From Comamonadaceae bacterium (GTDB lineage: Bacteria > Pseudomonadota > Gammaproteobacteria > Burkholderiales > Burkholderiaceae_C): 64,000 nt of DNA. The DNA lies in the NCBI GenBank assembly GCA_009996515.1, contig JAACZV010000016.1, positions 62,001 through 126,000 of the forward strand, read 5' to 3'. The notes beneath the pieces were generated by a model, which was not told where the DNA came from, ran no database searches, and worked only from the letters and a program-made list of their open reading frames with translations. Both the position numbers and the translations under genes were made by a program. Below are positions 7,999 to 19,138 of this stretch, piece after piece; the stretch's first letter is position 1, and each line of letters starts with the position of its first letter.

Positions 7999-9873
7999 AT
8001 GAACCAACCGCTGATGCAGGGCTTGCGCCTGAATCTGCCCGCCTACGTCAAACATGCCCGGCTGATCGCCTGGGTGGCCGAGATTGCGGCACTGACCGAG
8101 GCCGCCGACGTCTACTGGTGCGACGGCAGCGACGAGGAATACCAGCGCCTGTGCGAGCAACTGGTCGCCGCCGGCACCTTCAAGAAGCTCAACCCGGCGC
8201 TTCGCCCCGGCAGCTATCTGGCCAACTCCGATCCCAGCGACGTGGCCCGCGTCGAGGACCGCACCTTCATCTGCTCTGCCCGCAAGGAAGACGCCGGCCC
8301 CACCAACAACTGGATGGCCCCGGCCGAGATGCGCGCGCTGCTGCAGACCGGCGAGCAGGCCTTGTTCAAGGGCTGCATGCGCGGCCGCACGCTGTACGTC
8401 GTGCCCTTCAGCATGGGGCCGCTGGGCAGCCCCATCGCCCACATCGGCGTGGAGCTCAGCGACAGCCCCTACGTGGCCGTCAACATGCGCATGATGACGC
8501 GCATGGGCCGGGCCGTCGTCGAGCTGCTGGGCGAAGACGGCGCCTTCGTGCCCTGCGTGCACACGGTGGGCGCGCCGCTGGCCGAGGGCCAGAAGGACGT
8601 GGCCTGGCCCTGCAACAAGACCAAGTACATCGTCCACTACCCCGAGACGCGCGAGATCTGGAGCTATGGCTCGGGCTACGGCGGCAACGCGCTGCTGGGC
8701 AAGAAATGCTTTGCGCTGCGCATCGCCTCCACCATGGGCCGCGACCAGGGCTGGCTGGCCGAGCACATGCTGGTGCTGGGCGTGGAAAGCCCCGCCGGCA
8801 AGAAGATGCACGTGGCTGCCGCCTTCCCCAGCGCCTGCGGCAAGACCAACTTCGCGATGCTGATCCCGCCCAAGGCCTTCGCCGGCTGGAAGATCACCAC
8901 CATCGGCGACGACATCGCCTGGATCAAGCCGCATGCCGACGGCCGGCTCTACGCCATCAACCCCGAGGCCGGCTACTTCGGCGTCGCGCCGGGCACCAAC
9001 TCGCACACCAACCCCAACTGCATGGCCAGCCTGCAGCGCGACGTGATCTTCACGAACGTGGCGCTGACCGACGACGGCGACGTCTGGTGGGAAGGCATGA
9101 CGGAGCAGCCGCCGGCCCACTGCATCGACTGGCAGGGCAAGGACTGGACGCCCGCCATCGCCAAGGAGACCGGCGCCAAGGCCGCCCACCCGAACGCGCG
9201 CTTCACGGTGGCCGCCACCAACAACCCGGCCCTGGACGAGAACTGGGACAACCCCGCCGGCGTGCCCATCGACGCCTTCATCTTCGGCGGCCGTCGCTCC
9301 ACCACCGTGCCGCTGGTGACCGAGGCGCGCGACTGGACCGAGGGCGTCTACATGGCCGCCACCATGGGCAGCGAAACCACGGCCGCCGCGGCCGGCCAGC
9401 AGGGCGTGGTGCGCCGCGACCCGTTCGCGATGCTGCCCTTCATGGGCTACAACATGGCCGACTACTTCCAGCACTGGCTGGACCTGGGCGCCAAGCTCGA
9501 GGCCTCGGGCGTGCAGCTGCCCAAGATCTACTGCGTCAACTGGTTCCGCAAGGGTGCCGACGGCAAGTTCGTCTGGCCCGGCTACGGCGAGAACATGCGC
9601 GTGCTGAAGTGGATGCTGGACCGCCTGGAAGGCCAGGGCGGCGGCGAGGACCATGTGTTCGGCGTCACGCCCGGCTACGGCGACCTGAACTGGGACGGCC
9701 TGGACTTCTCGCGGCAGCAGTTCGACACCGTCACCCGCATCGACGCCGCCGAATGGCAGGCCGAGATGAAGCTGCATGACGAGCTGTTCGCCCAGCTGGC
9801 CTACCACCTGCCCGCCGCGCTGCCGGCCGTCAAGGCCCGCATCGAGCAGCGCCTGGCGCAAGAGGCCGGCTGA
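7999..9873 (+). CDS. pckG: Phosphoenolpyruvate carboxykinase (GTP)
   Basis: A 624-residue cytosolic enzyme that converts oxaloacetate and GTP to phosphoenolpyruvate, CO2 and GDP, the entry step of gluconeogenesis. The GTP-type signature [13 protein letters not shown] (P-loop with the reactive cysteine) is near residue 280, and the metal/substrate region GDDIAW is near 305. Length matches bacterial GTP-dependent PEPCK; the ATP-dependent form is unrelated at this level. An ATG 18 bases upstream (7981) is in frame, but GGAG at 7987-7990 is eight bases before 7999, which decides this start. It is monocistronic, ending in a strong intrinsic terminator. Confidence 0.96.
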   Translation: MNQPLMQGLRLNLPAYVKHARLIAWVAEIAALTEAADVYWCDGSDEEYQRLCEQLVAAGTFKKLNPALRPGSYLANSDPSDVARVEDRTFICSARKEDAGPTNNWMAPAEMRALLQTGEQALFKGCMRGRTLYVVPFSMGPLGSPIAHIGVELSDSPYVAVNMRMMTRMGRAVVELLGEDGAFVPCVHTVGAPLAEGQKDVAWPCNKTKYIVHYPETREIWSYGSGYGGNALLGKKCFALRIASTMGRDQGWLAEHMLVLGVESPAGKKMHVAAAFPSACGKTNFAMLIPPKAFAGWKITTIGDDIAWIKPHADGRLYAINPEAGYFGVAPGTNSHTNPNCMASLQRDVIFTNVALTDDGDVWWEGMTEQPPAHCIDWQGKDWTPAIAKETGAKAAHPNARFTVAATNNPALDENWDNPAGVPIDAFIFGGRRSTTVPLVTEARDWTEGVYMAATMGSETTAAAAGQQGVVRRDPFAMLPFMGYNMADYFQHWLDLGAKLEASGVQLPKIYCVNWFRKGADGKFVWPGYGENMRVLKWMLDRLEGQGGGEDHVFGVTPGYGDLNWDGLDFSRQQFDTVTRIDAAEWQAEMKLHDELFAQLAYHLPAALPAVKARIEQRLAQEAG

Positions 9874-9901
9874 AGCGCCCACCCTTGAGAGACACCTTGA
9901 C

Positions 9902-9927
9902 CGGGCGCCATGGGCGCCCGTTTTTTT
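9902..9927 (+). terminator. Intrinsic terminator of pckG
   Basis: Perfect 8-base stem CGGGCGCC / GGCGCCCG with a 3-base loop, followed directly by seven T. Confidence 0.9.
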
Positions 9928-9953
9928 GCCCGCCAGCGCCTGGCACCCGGGCG

Positions 9954-9989
9954 CACAATGGCCGCCACGGGCCTGGTGTCGACCAGGCC
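9954..9989 (+). promoter_or_regulatory. -10-like box and 5'-end stem-loop before the 96-residue gene
   Basis: CACAAT at 9954-9959 is followed after 10 bases by a perfect 8-base stem, GGCCTGGT (9970-9977) and ACCAGGCC (9982-9989), with loop GTCG. The stem would lie at the very 5' end of the mRNA, ahead of the AGGAGG-like ribosome site at 9991. Confidence 0.45.
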
Positions 9990-10003
9990 GAGGAGGGCGG
10001 AAG

Positions 10004-10294
10004 ATGAACCAGGGCTTCGGTCATGAACTGCCGCCGCGGCATGCCCAGCAGGCGCACCGCCAGGTGTCCCGCTACCTCGTCGTCATCGAGTCCGGCGCCG
10101 GCCCGGTGGCCAAGCTGTTCCTGGACAGCCGCGAGCTGGTCGGCGAGTTCGATGCCGGCACCGAGGAGGTCGCCGTCATGACGCGCGACGCCACCGCGTC
10201 GCTGGGCGCCGCCGGGCAGGAATGGGACAAGGCCCTGGGCGGCCATGGCGCCGACGAGCGCGCCGCGGCGGTGGTCTACCGGCTGGACGTCTAG
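10004..10294 (+). CDS. Conserved hypothetical protein, 96 residues
   Basis: A small soluble acidic protein with no signal peptide or helix. The ATG follows AGGAGGGCGGA, a strong ribosome site. The middle reads as a beta-rich segment (SRYLVVIESGAGPVAKLFLD) with a C-terminal acidic helix; I recognise no catalytic motif. The track record of such small proteins in Burkholderiales is only as conserved unknowns. Its last four bases overlap the end of the convergent DUF924 gene. Codon usage is like the neighbours, so I regard it as real. Confidence 0.7.
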   Translation: MNQGFGHELPPRHAQQAHRQVSRYLVVIESGAGPVAKLFLDSRELVGEFDAGTEEVAVMTRDATASLGAAGQEWDKALGGHGADERAAAVVYRLDV

Positions 10295-10827
10295 AAGCTC
10301 GATCCCGGCTGGGTCAGGAAGACCTCTTCCTCGGCCGTCGACACGCGGCCCAGGATGGCGTTGCGGTGCGGGTAGCGGCCGAAGCGGTCGATGATGGCCT
10401 TGTGCCTGAGCTCGAACTCATGCGTGTGCTGGGGCGCGCGCTCGCGCATCAGCGGCTCGCCGGCCGCGTGGATGGCGGCGGACTCGCTGTGCATATAGGG
10501 CAGGTAGAAGAAGGCCCGCCGCTCCACGGCCAGGGCCAGGTCGGCACCGGCGGCGACGGCCTCCTGCGCGAGCGCCAGCGCCAGCGGGTCGGCCGCGAAC
10601 GCCCCGGGGCTGCCGCGATGGATGTTGCGCGCGAACTGATCCAGCACGATGACCTCGGCCAGCCGGCCCTCGGGCCTGGCGCGCCAGGCGAAGAGCTCGC
10701 AGCGCAAGGCCTGCTCATGCAGCGCGCCGAAGCGGCTGCGGACGAGCGCGTCGAAGGCCGGGTCGACCTTCCACCATTGGGCCGGCTGGGTCTCCTCGAA
10801 CCAGAAGCGCAGCACCGTGTCGTGCAT
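10291..10827 (-). CDS. DUF924 family protein
   Basis: A 178-residue soluble protein of the DUF924 (TPR-like, alpha-helical) family. The N-terminal VLRFWFEE and the motifs IVLDQFARNIHRG (about residues 62-74) and FFYLPYMHSES (about 108-118) are diagnostic. The biochemical role of the family is not established. The ATG at 10827 is preferred to longer in-frame extensions because the family begins right at this motif. It follows the 73-residue membrane protein gene on the same strand after five bases, so the two are probably co-transcribed. Confidence 0.88.
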   Translation of the reverse strand: MHDTVLRFWFEETQPAQWWKVDPAFDALVRSRFGALHEQALRCELFAWRARPEGRLAEVIVLDQFARNIHRGSPGAFAADPLALALAQEAVAAGADLALAVERRAFFYLPYMHSESAAIHAAGEPLMRERAPQHTHEFELRHKAIIDRFGRYPHRNAILGRVSTAEEEVFLTQPGSSF

Positions 10828-10832
10828 GGCGC

Positions 10833-11054
10833 TCAACCCTTGCGGCCGCCGAACAGCAGCAGCAGGCCGCCCACGGCGATCGCGCCCACGCCCAGCCAGA
10901 CCGGCAGGTTGACCTCCTCCTTCTGCTGGGCGGTCAGCTCCAGCGACCCCAGCTTCACGACGGTGCTGTCCTTGGTGTAGCTGAAGCCCCCGGTGGCCAG
11001 GCTGGCTGCGCCGGCGACGAGGAGGAGCACGCCGACGATCTTGGTGAAGTTCAT
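10833..11054 (-). CDS. Small two-helix membrane protein
   Basis: A 73-residue protein with hydrophobic helices at about residues 5-23 and 50-68, linked by a polar segment that contains a Lys/Glu stretch (AQQKEEVN). The layout resembles the DUF3185-type small membrane proteins, but I cannot confirm this by eye. Start chosen at the ATG 11054, which gives a clean N-terminal helix; the longer frame upstream would overlap the promoter area of the divergent MoxR gene. Five bases upstream of the DUF924 gene on the same strand. Confidence 0.65.
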   Translation of the reverse strand: MNFTKIVGVLLLVAGAASLATGGFSYTKDSTVVKLGSLELTAQQKEEVNLPVWLGVGAIAVGGLLLLFGGRKG

Positions 11055-11170
11055 GGCTGGCGGGATGCGTGGATGAGGCCGCCAGCTTAAGCGCTTCGCC
11101 CCGTCCGCGTGGTGAAAACGGGCGCCGAGCGCCGCATACTCGCGCCAGCCACTCACCCGTGAGGCCCGCC

Positions 11171-12067
11171 GTGCCCGACCCCGCACCGGACAGCATCGAC
11201 GCCGTCGCCCAAGGCCTGCAGGCCCAGGCCTATCTGCCCTCGCGCGAGCTGGCGACGGCCGCCTTCCTGGCGCTGCGCCTGGCCCGCCCGCTGCTGCTGG
11301 AGGGCGCGCCCGGCACCGGCAAGACGGCCATCGCCGCCGCGCTGGCCGCCATGCTGCAGCGGCCGCTGATCCGGCTGCAATGCTATGAAGGCCTGGACCT
11401 CGCGGCCGCCGCCTATGAGTGGAACTATGCGCGCCAGATGCTGGAGATCCGGCTCGCCCAGGCGCATGAGCGCGAGCGCACGGCGGACGAGCTCTTCGCG
11501 CGCCGCTTCCTCATCGAGCGGCCCCTGCTGCAGGCGCTGACGACCACGCCCGCGCCGGTGCTGCTCATCGACGAGCTGGACCGCGCCGACGCCCCCTTCG
11601 AGGCCTTTCTGCTGGAGTTCCTGGCCGACTTCCAGATCAGCATTCCCGAGCTGGGCACCCTCGCGGCCGCCGCGCCGCCGCTGGTCATCCTGACCAGCAA
11701 CCGCAGCCGCGAGATCCACGACGCCGTCAAGCGCCGCTGCCTCTACCACTGGGTGGACTTCCCCGACGCCGCGCGCGAGCTGGCCATCGTGCGCGCCCGC
11801 TTGCCGCACATCGAGCAGCGGCTGGCCCGGCAGGTCGTCGCCTTCGTGCAAGGCCTGCGCGCGCTGGACCTCTACAAGCTGCCCGGCCTGGCCGAGACGC
11901 TGGACTGGTCGCGCGCCCTCATCGAGCTGAACGCCGTCAGCCTGGACCCCGCCACCGTGCAGTCCACGCTGGGCGTGCTGCTCAAGTACCAGGACGACAT
12001 CGCCCGCGTGCAGGGCAGCGAGGCGGCGCGGCTGCTGGCCGAGCTGCACGAGGTCACGCGCGCCTGA
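11171..12067 (+). CDS. MoxR-type AAA+ ATPase (CoxD-like)
   Basis: A 298-residue AAA+ ATPase of the MoxR group, chaperone-like proteins that remodel partner enzymes and are usually paired with a VWA-domain protein. Walker A GAPGTGKT is residues 45-52, Walker B LLIDELDRAD is near 132-141, and sensor-1 TSNRSRE near 176. GTG at 11171 is chosen because GAGG lies six bases upstream; GTG 11159 is an alternative. Four bases separate it from the CoxE-like gene. In Oligotropha-type CO dehydrogenase clusters CoxD and CoxE insert sulfur and copper into the enzyme; no CO dehydrogenase structural gene is present here. Confidence 0.88.
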   Translation: MPDPAPDSIDAVAQGLQAQAYLPSRELATAAFLALRLARPLLLEGAPGTGKTAIAAALAAMLQRPLIRLQCYEGLDLAAAAYEWNYARQMLEIRLAQAHERERTADELFARRFLIERPLLQALTTTPAPVLLIDELDRADAPFEAFLLEFLADFQISIPELGTLAAAAPPLVILTSNRSREIHDAVKRRCLYHWVDFPDAARELAIVRARLPHIEQRLARQVVAFVQGLRALDLYKLPGLAETLDWSRALIELNAVSLDPATVQSTLGVLLKYQDDIARVQGSEAARLLAELHEVTRA

Positions 12068-12071
12068 GGCC

Positions 12072-13238
12072 ATGGACCGCCTGGCGGAGAACGTCCTGCA
12101 CTTCGGCCGCGTGCTGCGCACCGCCGGCCTGCCCGTCGGCACGGACCGGCTGCTGCTCGCCGCCCAGGCGCTGGAGGCCGGCGGCCTGGCCTCGCGCGCC
12201 GACTTCAAGGCGGCGCTGGCCGCCTGCCTGGTCGACCGGCCCGAGCACCGGCCGCTGTTCGAGCAGGCCTTCCACGTGTTCTGGCGCGACCCCGACCTGC
12301 TGGGCCGCATCATGGCCTTGCTGCTGCCCCAGGCCCAGGGCCGCACGGCCACGCCGCCGCCGCCCGAGAACCGGCGCCTGGCCGACGCGCTGTTCCCGCC
12401 GCGCCCGACGGCGCCGCCGCGCACCGAGCAGGTCGACATCGAGGCCCGCCTGGACGCCGGCGACCGCGAGCTGCTGCAGCGCCGCGACTTCGACACCATG
12501 ACGGCCACCGAATGGGCCGCGGCGCGGCGCGCGCTGGCCGAGATGCAGCCGGCGCTGGCGCGGCGGCTGACGCGCCGCCACGAGGCGGCACCGCGCGGCC
12601 GCATCGCCTGGCGCGCCACGCTGCGCGCCGAGGCCCGCCACGAGCCGGCGCTGCCGCTGCGCGAGCGCGCCCGCTCCCGCCCCACGCCGCTGGTGCTGCT
12701 GGCCGACATCTCGGGCTCCATGGGCCGCTACTCGCGCGTGCTGCTGCAGCTGGCCCAGGGCCTGCTGAACCCGGGGCCCGGTCTGCGCGAGCGGCCCGCC
12801 GTCGAGGCCTTCGTGTTCGGCACCCGGCTGACCCGCATCACGCGAGCGCTGCGGCAGCGCGACCCCGATGCGGCGCTGGCTGCCGTCTGCGCCGCCGTGC
12901 CGGACTGGGCCGGCGGCACCCGCATCAGCCACAGCCTGCACGCCTTCAACCGCGACTGGGCGCGCCGCGTGCTGGCCGGCGGCACGGCCACGGTGCTGCT
13001 GGTCAGCGACGGGCTGGAGCACGGCCAGGACGGCGACGGCGGGCCCGACCTGGCCCGCGAGGCCGAGCGGCTGCGCCTGTCCTGCCGCGAGCTGATCTGG
13101 CTCAACCCGCTGCTGCGCTACGACGGCTTCGAGCCGCGCGCCGCCGGCGTGCGGGCGCTGCTGCCCCAGGTCAGCCGCCACCTGCCCGTGCACAACCTGG
13201 ACAGCGTGGGCCGCCTGCTGGACGCGCTGGCGCGCTGA
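12072..13238 (+). CDS. VWA-domain protein, CoxE-like
   Basis: A 388-residue soluble protein of the CoxE-like VWA family. The MIDAS metal site is intact: D212-I-S214-G-S216 (DISGSMGRYSR), with the downstream Thr in GGTRIS and Asp in VSDGLEHG. The N-terminal 190 residues are helical and arginine-rich, as in this family. It is the expected partner of the MoxR ATPase encoded four bases upstream; together they probably form a remodelling complex for a metal-dependent enzyme. Which enzyme is served cannot be read from the window. Confidence 0.88.
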   Translation: MDRLAENVLHFGRVLRTAGLPVGTDRLLLAAQALEAGGLASRADFKAALAACLVDRPEHRPLFEQAFHVFWRDPDLLGRIMALLLPQAQGRTATPPPPENRRLADALFPPRPTAPPRTEQVDIEARLDAGDRELLQRRDFDTMTATEWAAARRALAEMQPALARRLTRRHEAAPRGRIAWRATLRAEARHEPALPLRERARSRPTPLVLLADISGSMGRYSRVLLQLAQGLLNPGPGLRERPAVEAFVFGTRLTRITRALRQRDPDAALAAVCAAVPDWAGGTRISHSLHAFNRDWARRVLAGGTATVLLVSDGLEHGQDGDGGPDLAREAERLRLSCRELIWLNPLLRYDGFEPRAAGVRALLPQVSRHLPVHNLDSVGRLLDALAR

Positions 13239-13296
13239 GCCGCGGTCCTACAGGGCGGCGGCGCACCGTCCGCCATGCCCTGCCGGGCCGGCTGTC

Positions 13297-13334
13297 TAGA
13301 TTCTGGTGACAGGCGGCGCGCATCGTGCGCCGCC
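13297..13334 (+). promoter_or_regulatory. -10-like box and 5'-end stem-loop before the BON-domain gene
   Basis: TAGATT at 13297-13302 is followed nine bases later by GGCGGCGC (13312-13319) and GCGCCGCC (13327-13334), an 8-base perfect stem with a 7-base loop. The Shine-Dalgarno GAAAGGA lies downstream at 13344-13350. Confidence 0.4.
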
Positions 13335-13356
13335 CCATCCGTTGAAAGGACTCCCC

Positions 13357-13677
13357 ATGACGCTCTCCAAACTCGCCTCCCTCATCGTCGTCGGCGCTCT
13401 CTTGGCGCCCCTGGCCAGCCAGGCCGCGGACAAGCCCGCCGACACGGCCAAGGTCTGGGTCAAGGACTCCGTCGTGACGACCAAGATCAAGGCCCAGCTG
13501 GCGGCCAGCAAGGTGTCGTCGCTGGCCATGGTGCACGTCGAGACCGACGCCGACGGCTGGGTGCAGCTGACCGGCAAGGTCGCCAGCCAGGCCGAGAAGG
13601 ACCGCGCCGAGGCCATCGCGCGCGCGGTGGACGGCGTGAAGTCGGTCGACAACCAGCTGACCGTCACCGGCAAGTGA
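13357..13677 (+). CDS. Periplasmic BON-domain protein
   Basis: A 106-residue exported protein. A Sec signal peptide is visible (Lys at 5, hydrophobic core to about residue 20, cleavage near SQA-AD). The mature part is a single BON domain (WVKDSVVTTKIKAQL to VDNQLTV, about residues 31-103) with the invariant glycine in WVQLTGKV. BON domains bind membranes or peptidoglycan-associated structures; related small proteins (OsmY-like) are stress-induced. The ATG is seven bases after GAAAGGA. It lies between coxE- and coxG-like genes on the same strand but has its own probable promoter. Confidence 0.85.
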   Translation: MTLSKLASLIVVGALLAPLASQAADKPADTAKVWVKDSVVTTKIKAQLAASKVSSLAMVHVETDADGWVQLTGKVASQAEKDRAEAIARAVDGVKSVDNQLTVTGK

Positions 13678-13728
13678 CGCCGGCCCGCGGCCCGGCGCGC
13701 GGGGCGTGTGCTTTGGCGCGCCGGCGGT

Positions 13729-13734
13729 CAGAAT
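13729..13734 (+). promoter_or_regulatory. -10-like box, possible leaderless promoter of coxG-like gene
   Basis: CAGAAT ends six bases before the ATG at 13741 and there is no Shine-Dalgarno. The transcript would start at or next to the start codon. Confidence 0.4.
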
Positions 13735-13740
13735 CGGCCC

Positions 13741-14289
13741 ATGAACCTGACCGGCCAGCAAACCCTGCCCGTTTCCCAGGCCCAGGCCTGGGAGGCGCTG
13801 AACGACACCGCCATGCTGCAGGCCGCCGTGCCCGGCTGCGAGGCCATCACGCCCGCCGGCGACCACGCCTTCGACGTGCTGATGGCCGTCTCCATCGGCC
13901 CCGTGAAGGCGAAGTTCAAGGGCCGGCTGCAGCTGTCCGACCTGCAGCCGCCGCACAGCTACCGACTGGCCTTCGAGGGCTCGGGCGGCGCGGCCGGCCA
14001 CGGCAAGGGCCAGGCCCTCGTCACGCTGGAGGCGCTGGCGCCGCAGCAGACGCGGTTGAACTACGAGGTGAGCGCCAGCGTGGGCGGCAAGCTGGCGCAG
14101 ATCGGCTCGCGCCTGGTGGACATGGCCGCGCAGAAGCTGGCCGAGGACTTCTTTGCCCGCTTCCAGGCCGCGCTGCTGGAGCGCCATCCGCCGGCCGCGA
14201 CAGCCGCAACGGGCGAGGCAGCCGCGCCAGCGCCGGCCGCGAGCCCGTGGCGGCGCCTGCTCGACTGGCTGCGCCGCCTGTTCGGCTGA
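13741..14289 (+). CDS. CoxG-like SRPBCC-domain protein
   Basis: A 182-residue protein. Residues 1-145 form a START/SRPBCC fold of the CoxG (CO dehydrogenase subunit G) family, with typical VPGCEAITP near residue 32, VKAKFKGRL near 56 and the C-terminal helix LVDMAAQKLAEDFFARF. After an Ala/Pro-rich linker the last 15 residues are basic and aromatic (PWRRLLDWLRRLFG), suggesting peripheral membrane attachment. CoxG family proteins help recruit CO dehydrogenase to the membrane or bind hydrophobic ligands. With the nearby MoxR and CoxE genes this makes a CoxD-E-G set lacking coxMSL. Confidence 0.85.
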   Translation: MNLTGQQTLPVSQAQAWEALNDTAMLQAAVPGCEAITPAGDHAFDVLMAVSIGPVKAKFKGRLQLSDLQPPHSYRLAFEGSGGAAGHGKGQALVTLEALAPQQTRLNYEVSASVGGKLAQIGSRLVDMAAQKLAEDFFARFQAALLERHPPAATAATGEAAAPAPAASPWRRLLDWLRRLFG

Positions 14290-14368
14290 GCCACCGCGCC
14301 TTTGCAAGAGAGCCGCGGCCCTTGGTGACCAGCTGCAACCTTGCGGGTTTTCCCGAGCCTCGCGCCGC

Positions 14369-14424
14369 TACAATTTCCGCCGTCCGAGACCACGGGCCTG
14401 CCACAGCGCAGGCCCGTTGTTTTT
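14369..14424 (+). terminator. Intrinsic terminator preceded by a -10-like box
   Basis: Perfect 9-base stem ACGGGCCTG (14392-14400) and CAGGCCCGT (14409-14417), loop of eight, then TGTTTTT. It ends the coxG-like transcript. TACAAT at 14369-14374 lies 17 bases before the stem, so a short transcript starting here would be terminated at once unless the stem is read through. An attenuator for the acyltransferase gene or a small RNA is possible. Confidence 0.75.
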
Positions 14425-14503
14425 CCTGAATCGAAGGCCCAAGCCCGCACCGCCCGCTGCCCCCTGGGGGCCTGCCGGCCTCCCCGGGCCGGGCGCTGCC
14501 GAG

Positions 14504-15586
14504 ATGTCCAGCTCTTCCCGCCGCCTGCCGCATGTCGACGCCCTGAAGGCCCTGGCCGCCCAGGTCATCGTGCTGCACCACCTCGTCAGCTACGGCCCCA
14601 TCGCCCGCGCCGCCCACGAGGCCCTGCCCTGGCTGGCCGAGGCCCTGCACCAGTACGGCCGCATGGCGGTGCAGCTCTTCCTGGTCGTCGGCGGCTACCT
14701 GAGTGCGCGCGCGCTGTCGCCGCGCGGCAAGGCCTTGCAGGCCGGCGTGCCCGGGCTGCTGTGGCGGCGCTATCTGCGCCTGACCCTGCCCTTCCTGGCC
14801 GCACTGGCGCTGACGCTGGCGGCCTGCGGCCTGGTCGCGTCCTCCTGGCCCGAGCTGGTGCCCACCGACATCGGCGCGGGCCAGCTGCTGGCCCATGCGC
14901 TGCTGCTGCACGACGTGCTGGGCTACGAGGCGCTGACGGTGGGCGCCTGGTACGTGGCCATAGACCTGCAGCTGTTCGCGCTGCTGGTGGGCCTGCTGTG
15001 GCTGGCGCGGCGCGGCTGGCGCCACCCCGGCCGCCTGGTCGTCGGGCCGCTGCTGGTCGCGGGCGTCGCGCTGGCCGCGGCCTTCGTCTTCAACCGCGAC
15101 CCGGCGCTGGATGCCTTCGCGCCCTACTTCTTCGCCTCCTACGGCCTGGGCGCGCTGGTGCACTGGCTGGGCCTGTGGCGCCACCGCCGCGCGGGCCTGG
15201 CGCTGCTGGCCCTGGCCATGGGCGCCGCGCTGCTGCTGGACTGGCGCGACCGCCTGGCCCTGGCGCTGGCGACGGCGCTGTGGCTGGCCTGGGCACAGCA
15301 GCGCCATGCCGAGGGCCGGCCGCTGCTGCCGGCGCACTGGGCCGGCGCGCTGGCCGGCGGCGCGCGGCCGTCCTATGCGCTGTTCCTGCTGCATTTCCCG
15401 GTGCTGCTGCTGGGCAATGCGCTGCTGGCCAACATTCCCGGCGCGACGCCGGCCCTGGGGCTGGCGCTGCTGCTGGCCAGCTGGCTGGTGGCCAACGGGC
15501 TGGCGCGGCCCTTCCACCGCTGGGTGGAGGCGCCGGCCGCGCGCCTGGACCCGCTGACCTGGCTGCCCCGCCCGCGCTGGGCCTGA
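14504..15586 (+). CDS. Membrane acyltransferase, acyltransferase-3 (OafB/NodX) family
   Basis: A 360-residue integral membrane protein with about ten helices. N-terminal HVDALKALAAQVIVLHH holds the family's catalytic-type His and Arg/Lys region, followed by MAVQLFLVVGGYLSA (the conserved FF-x-SG-like element, here VVGGYLSA). Such proteins transfer acetyl or other acyl groups to cell-surface sugars, lipids or exported glycans. No glycan cluster is adjacent, so the acceptor is unknown. The reading frame is open far upstream; ATG 14504 is chosen because it starts just before the family motif. It is monocistronic by position, behind the terminator at 14392. Confidence 0.83.
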   Translation: MSSSSRRLPHVDALKALAAQVIVLHHLVSYGPIARAAHEALPWLAEALHQYGRMAVQLFLVVGGYLSARALSPRGKALQAGVPGLLWRRYLRLTLPFLAALALTLAACGLVASSWPELVPTDIGAGQLLAHALLLHDVLGYEALTVGAWYVAIDLQLFALLVGLLWLARRGWRHPGRLVVGPLLVAGVALAAAFVFNRDPALDAFAPYFFASYGLGALVHWLGLWRHRRAGLALLALAMGAALLLDWRDRLALALATALWLAWAQQRHAEGRPLLPAHWAGALAGGARPSYALFLLHFPVLLLGNALLANIPGATPALGLALLLASWLVANGLARPFHRWVEAPAARLDPLTWLPRPRWA

Positions 15587-15782
15587 GCGCCGGCCGTGCG
15601 CGGCGCCCCCGCCTGCCGCGCACGGGCCAACCACGACAGGCGGCAGCATCCTGCGTGCTAATGTCGCGCGCAGCCACGAGGACGCGTTTCCATGACGATT
15701 CCAACCCGGGCGGCACGGCGGCAGCACTGCCCAGACGCCGCCCCCCGCCCCCCCGATTGCCACGACGGCATGCATCCCGGCC

Positions 15783-18578
<2,796 letters not shown>

Positions 18579-18592
18579 GAGGAGCAGACCGC

Positions 18593-18979
18593 ATGGCCAT
18601 CCGCATCGTCCGCCTTGGCAGCCCCCGCGCCGAGGGCGAAGGCACCCGCATCGGCACCGTGCGCCGCCCGCCGCGCGGCGTGCCCAAGGCGGAGTTCGCG
18701 TCGCGCGACTTCTACGACGTCTGGTTCCCCAACCTGGCGCCCAGCCTGGAGACCATGAAGCTGGGCCAGGCCGCCGAGACGCCGGCCCAGTGGCAGGCCT
18801 TCAAGAAGAAGTACCGCGCCGAGATGGCCCAGCCCGAGGCCCAGCATGCGCTGGCGCTGCTGGCCACGCTGTCGGCGCAGACGGATTTCTCGGTGGGCTG
18901 CTACTGCGAGAACGAGGCCCACTGCCACCGCTCGGTGCTGCGCGAGCTGCTCGACGAGAAGGGCGCACGCTGGGCCTGA
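18593..18979 (+). CDS. DUF488 domain-containing protein
   Basis: A 128-residue soluble protein of the DUF488 family (YeaO-like). Diagnostic parts are RPPRGVPK near residue 24, [10 protein letters not shown] near 45 and the C-terminal cysteine/histidine segment [15 protein letters not shown] (about 100-114). The role is not established; conserved Cys and His suggest a redox or nucleic-acid linked enzyme. ATG follows GAGAGGAG. Fifteen bases after the histidine kinase stop, so probably in the same transcript though functionally unrelated. Confidence 0.85.
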   Translation: MAIRIVRLGSPRAEGEGTRIGTVRRPPRGVPKAEFASRDFYDVWFPNLAPSLETMKLGQAAETPAQWQAFKKKYRAEMAQPEAQHALALLATLSAQTDFSVGCYCENEAHCHRSVLRELLDEKGARWA

Positions 18980-19002
18980 TGGCCATGTGGGGTTCGCGTT
19001 GC

Positions 19003-19138
19003 GGGCCGAGCGCCGGGCCGCCCCAAGCCGGCCCGCGCCGGCGATGTGCTTGCGGCTCAATGCCGCAAGCATCGCCGTCCCCTCGGGGGACCGGCTGGAT
19101 CGCCCGCGTTCAGCGCGGCGAGACGGACGAGGGGCTCA
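19003..19138. repeat. Intergenic repeat, copy 1
   Basis: A 136-base element that matches 36799-36933 along its length. It contains an outer GCGGGCCG/CGGCCCGC pair (19001-19036), a central stem GCTTGCGGC (19048-19056) / GCCGCAAGC (19062-19070) extended by GGCGAT/ATCGCC, a small GTCCCC/GGGGAC stem (19077-19090) and a third stem around GTTCA. It fills the space between two convergent genes and reaches the stop codon of the YafY-type regulator. Confidence 0.85.
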
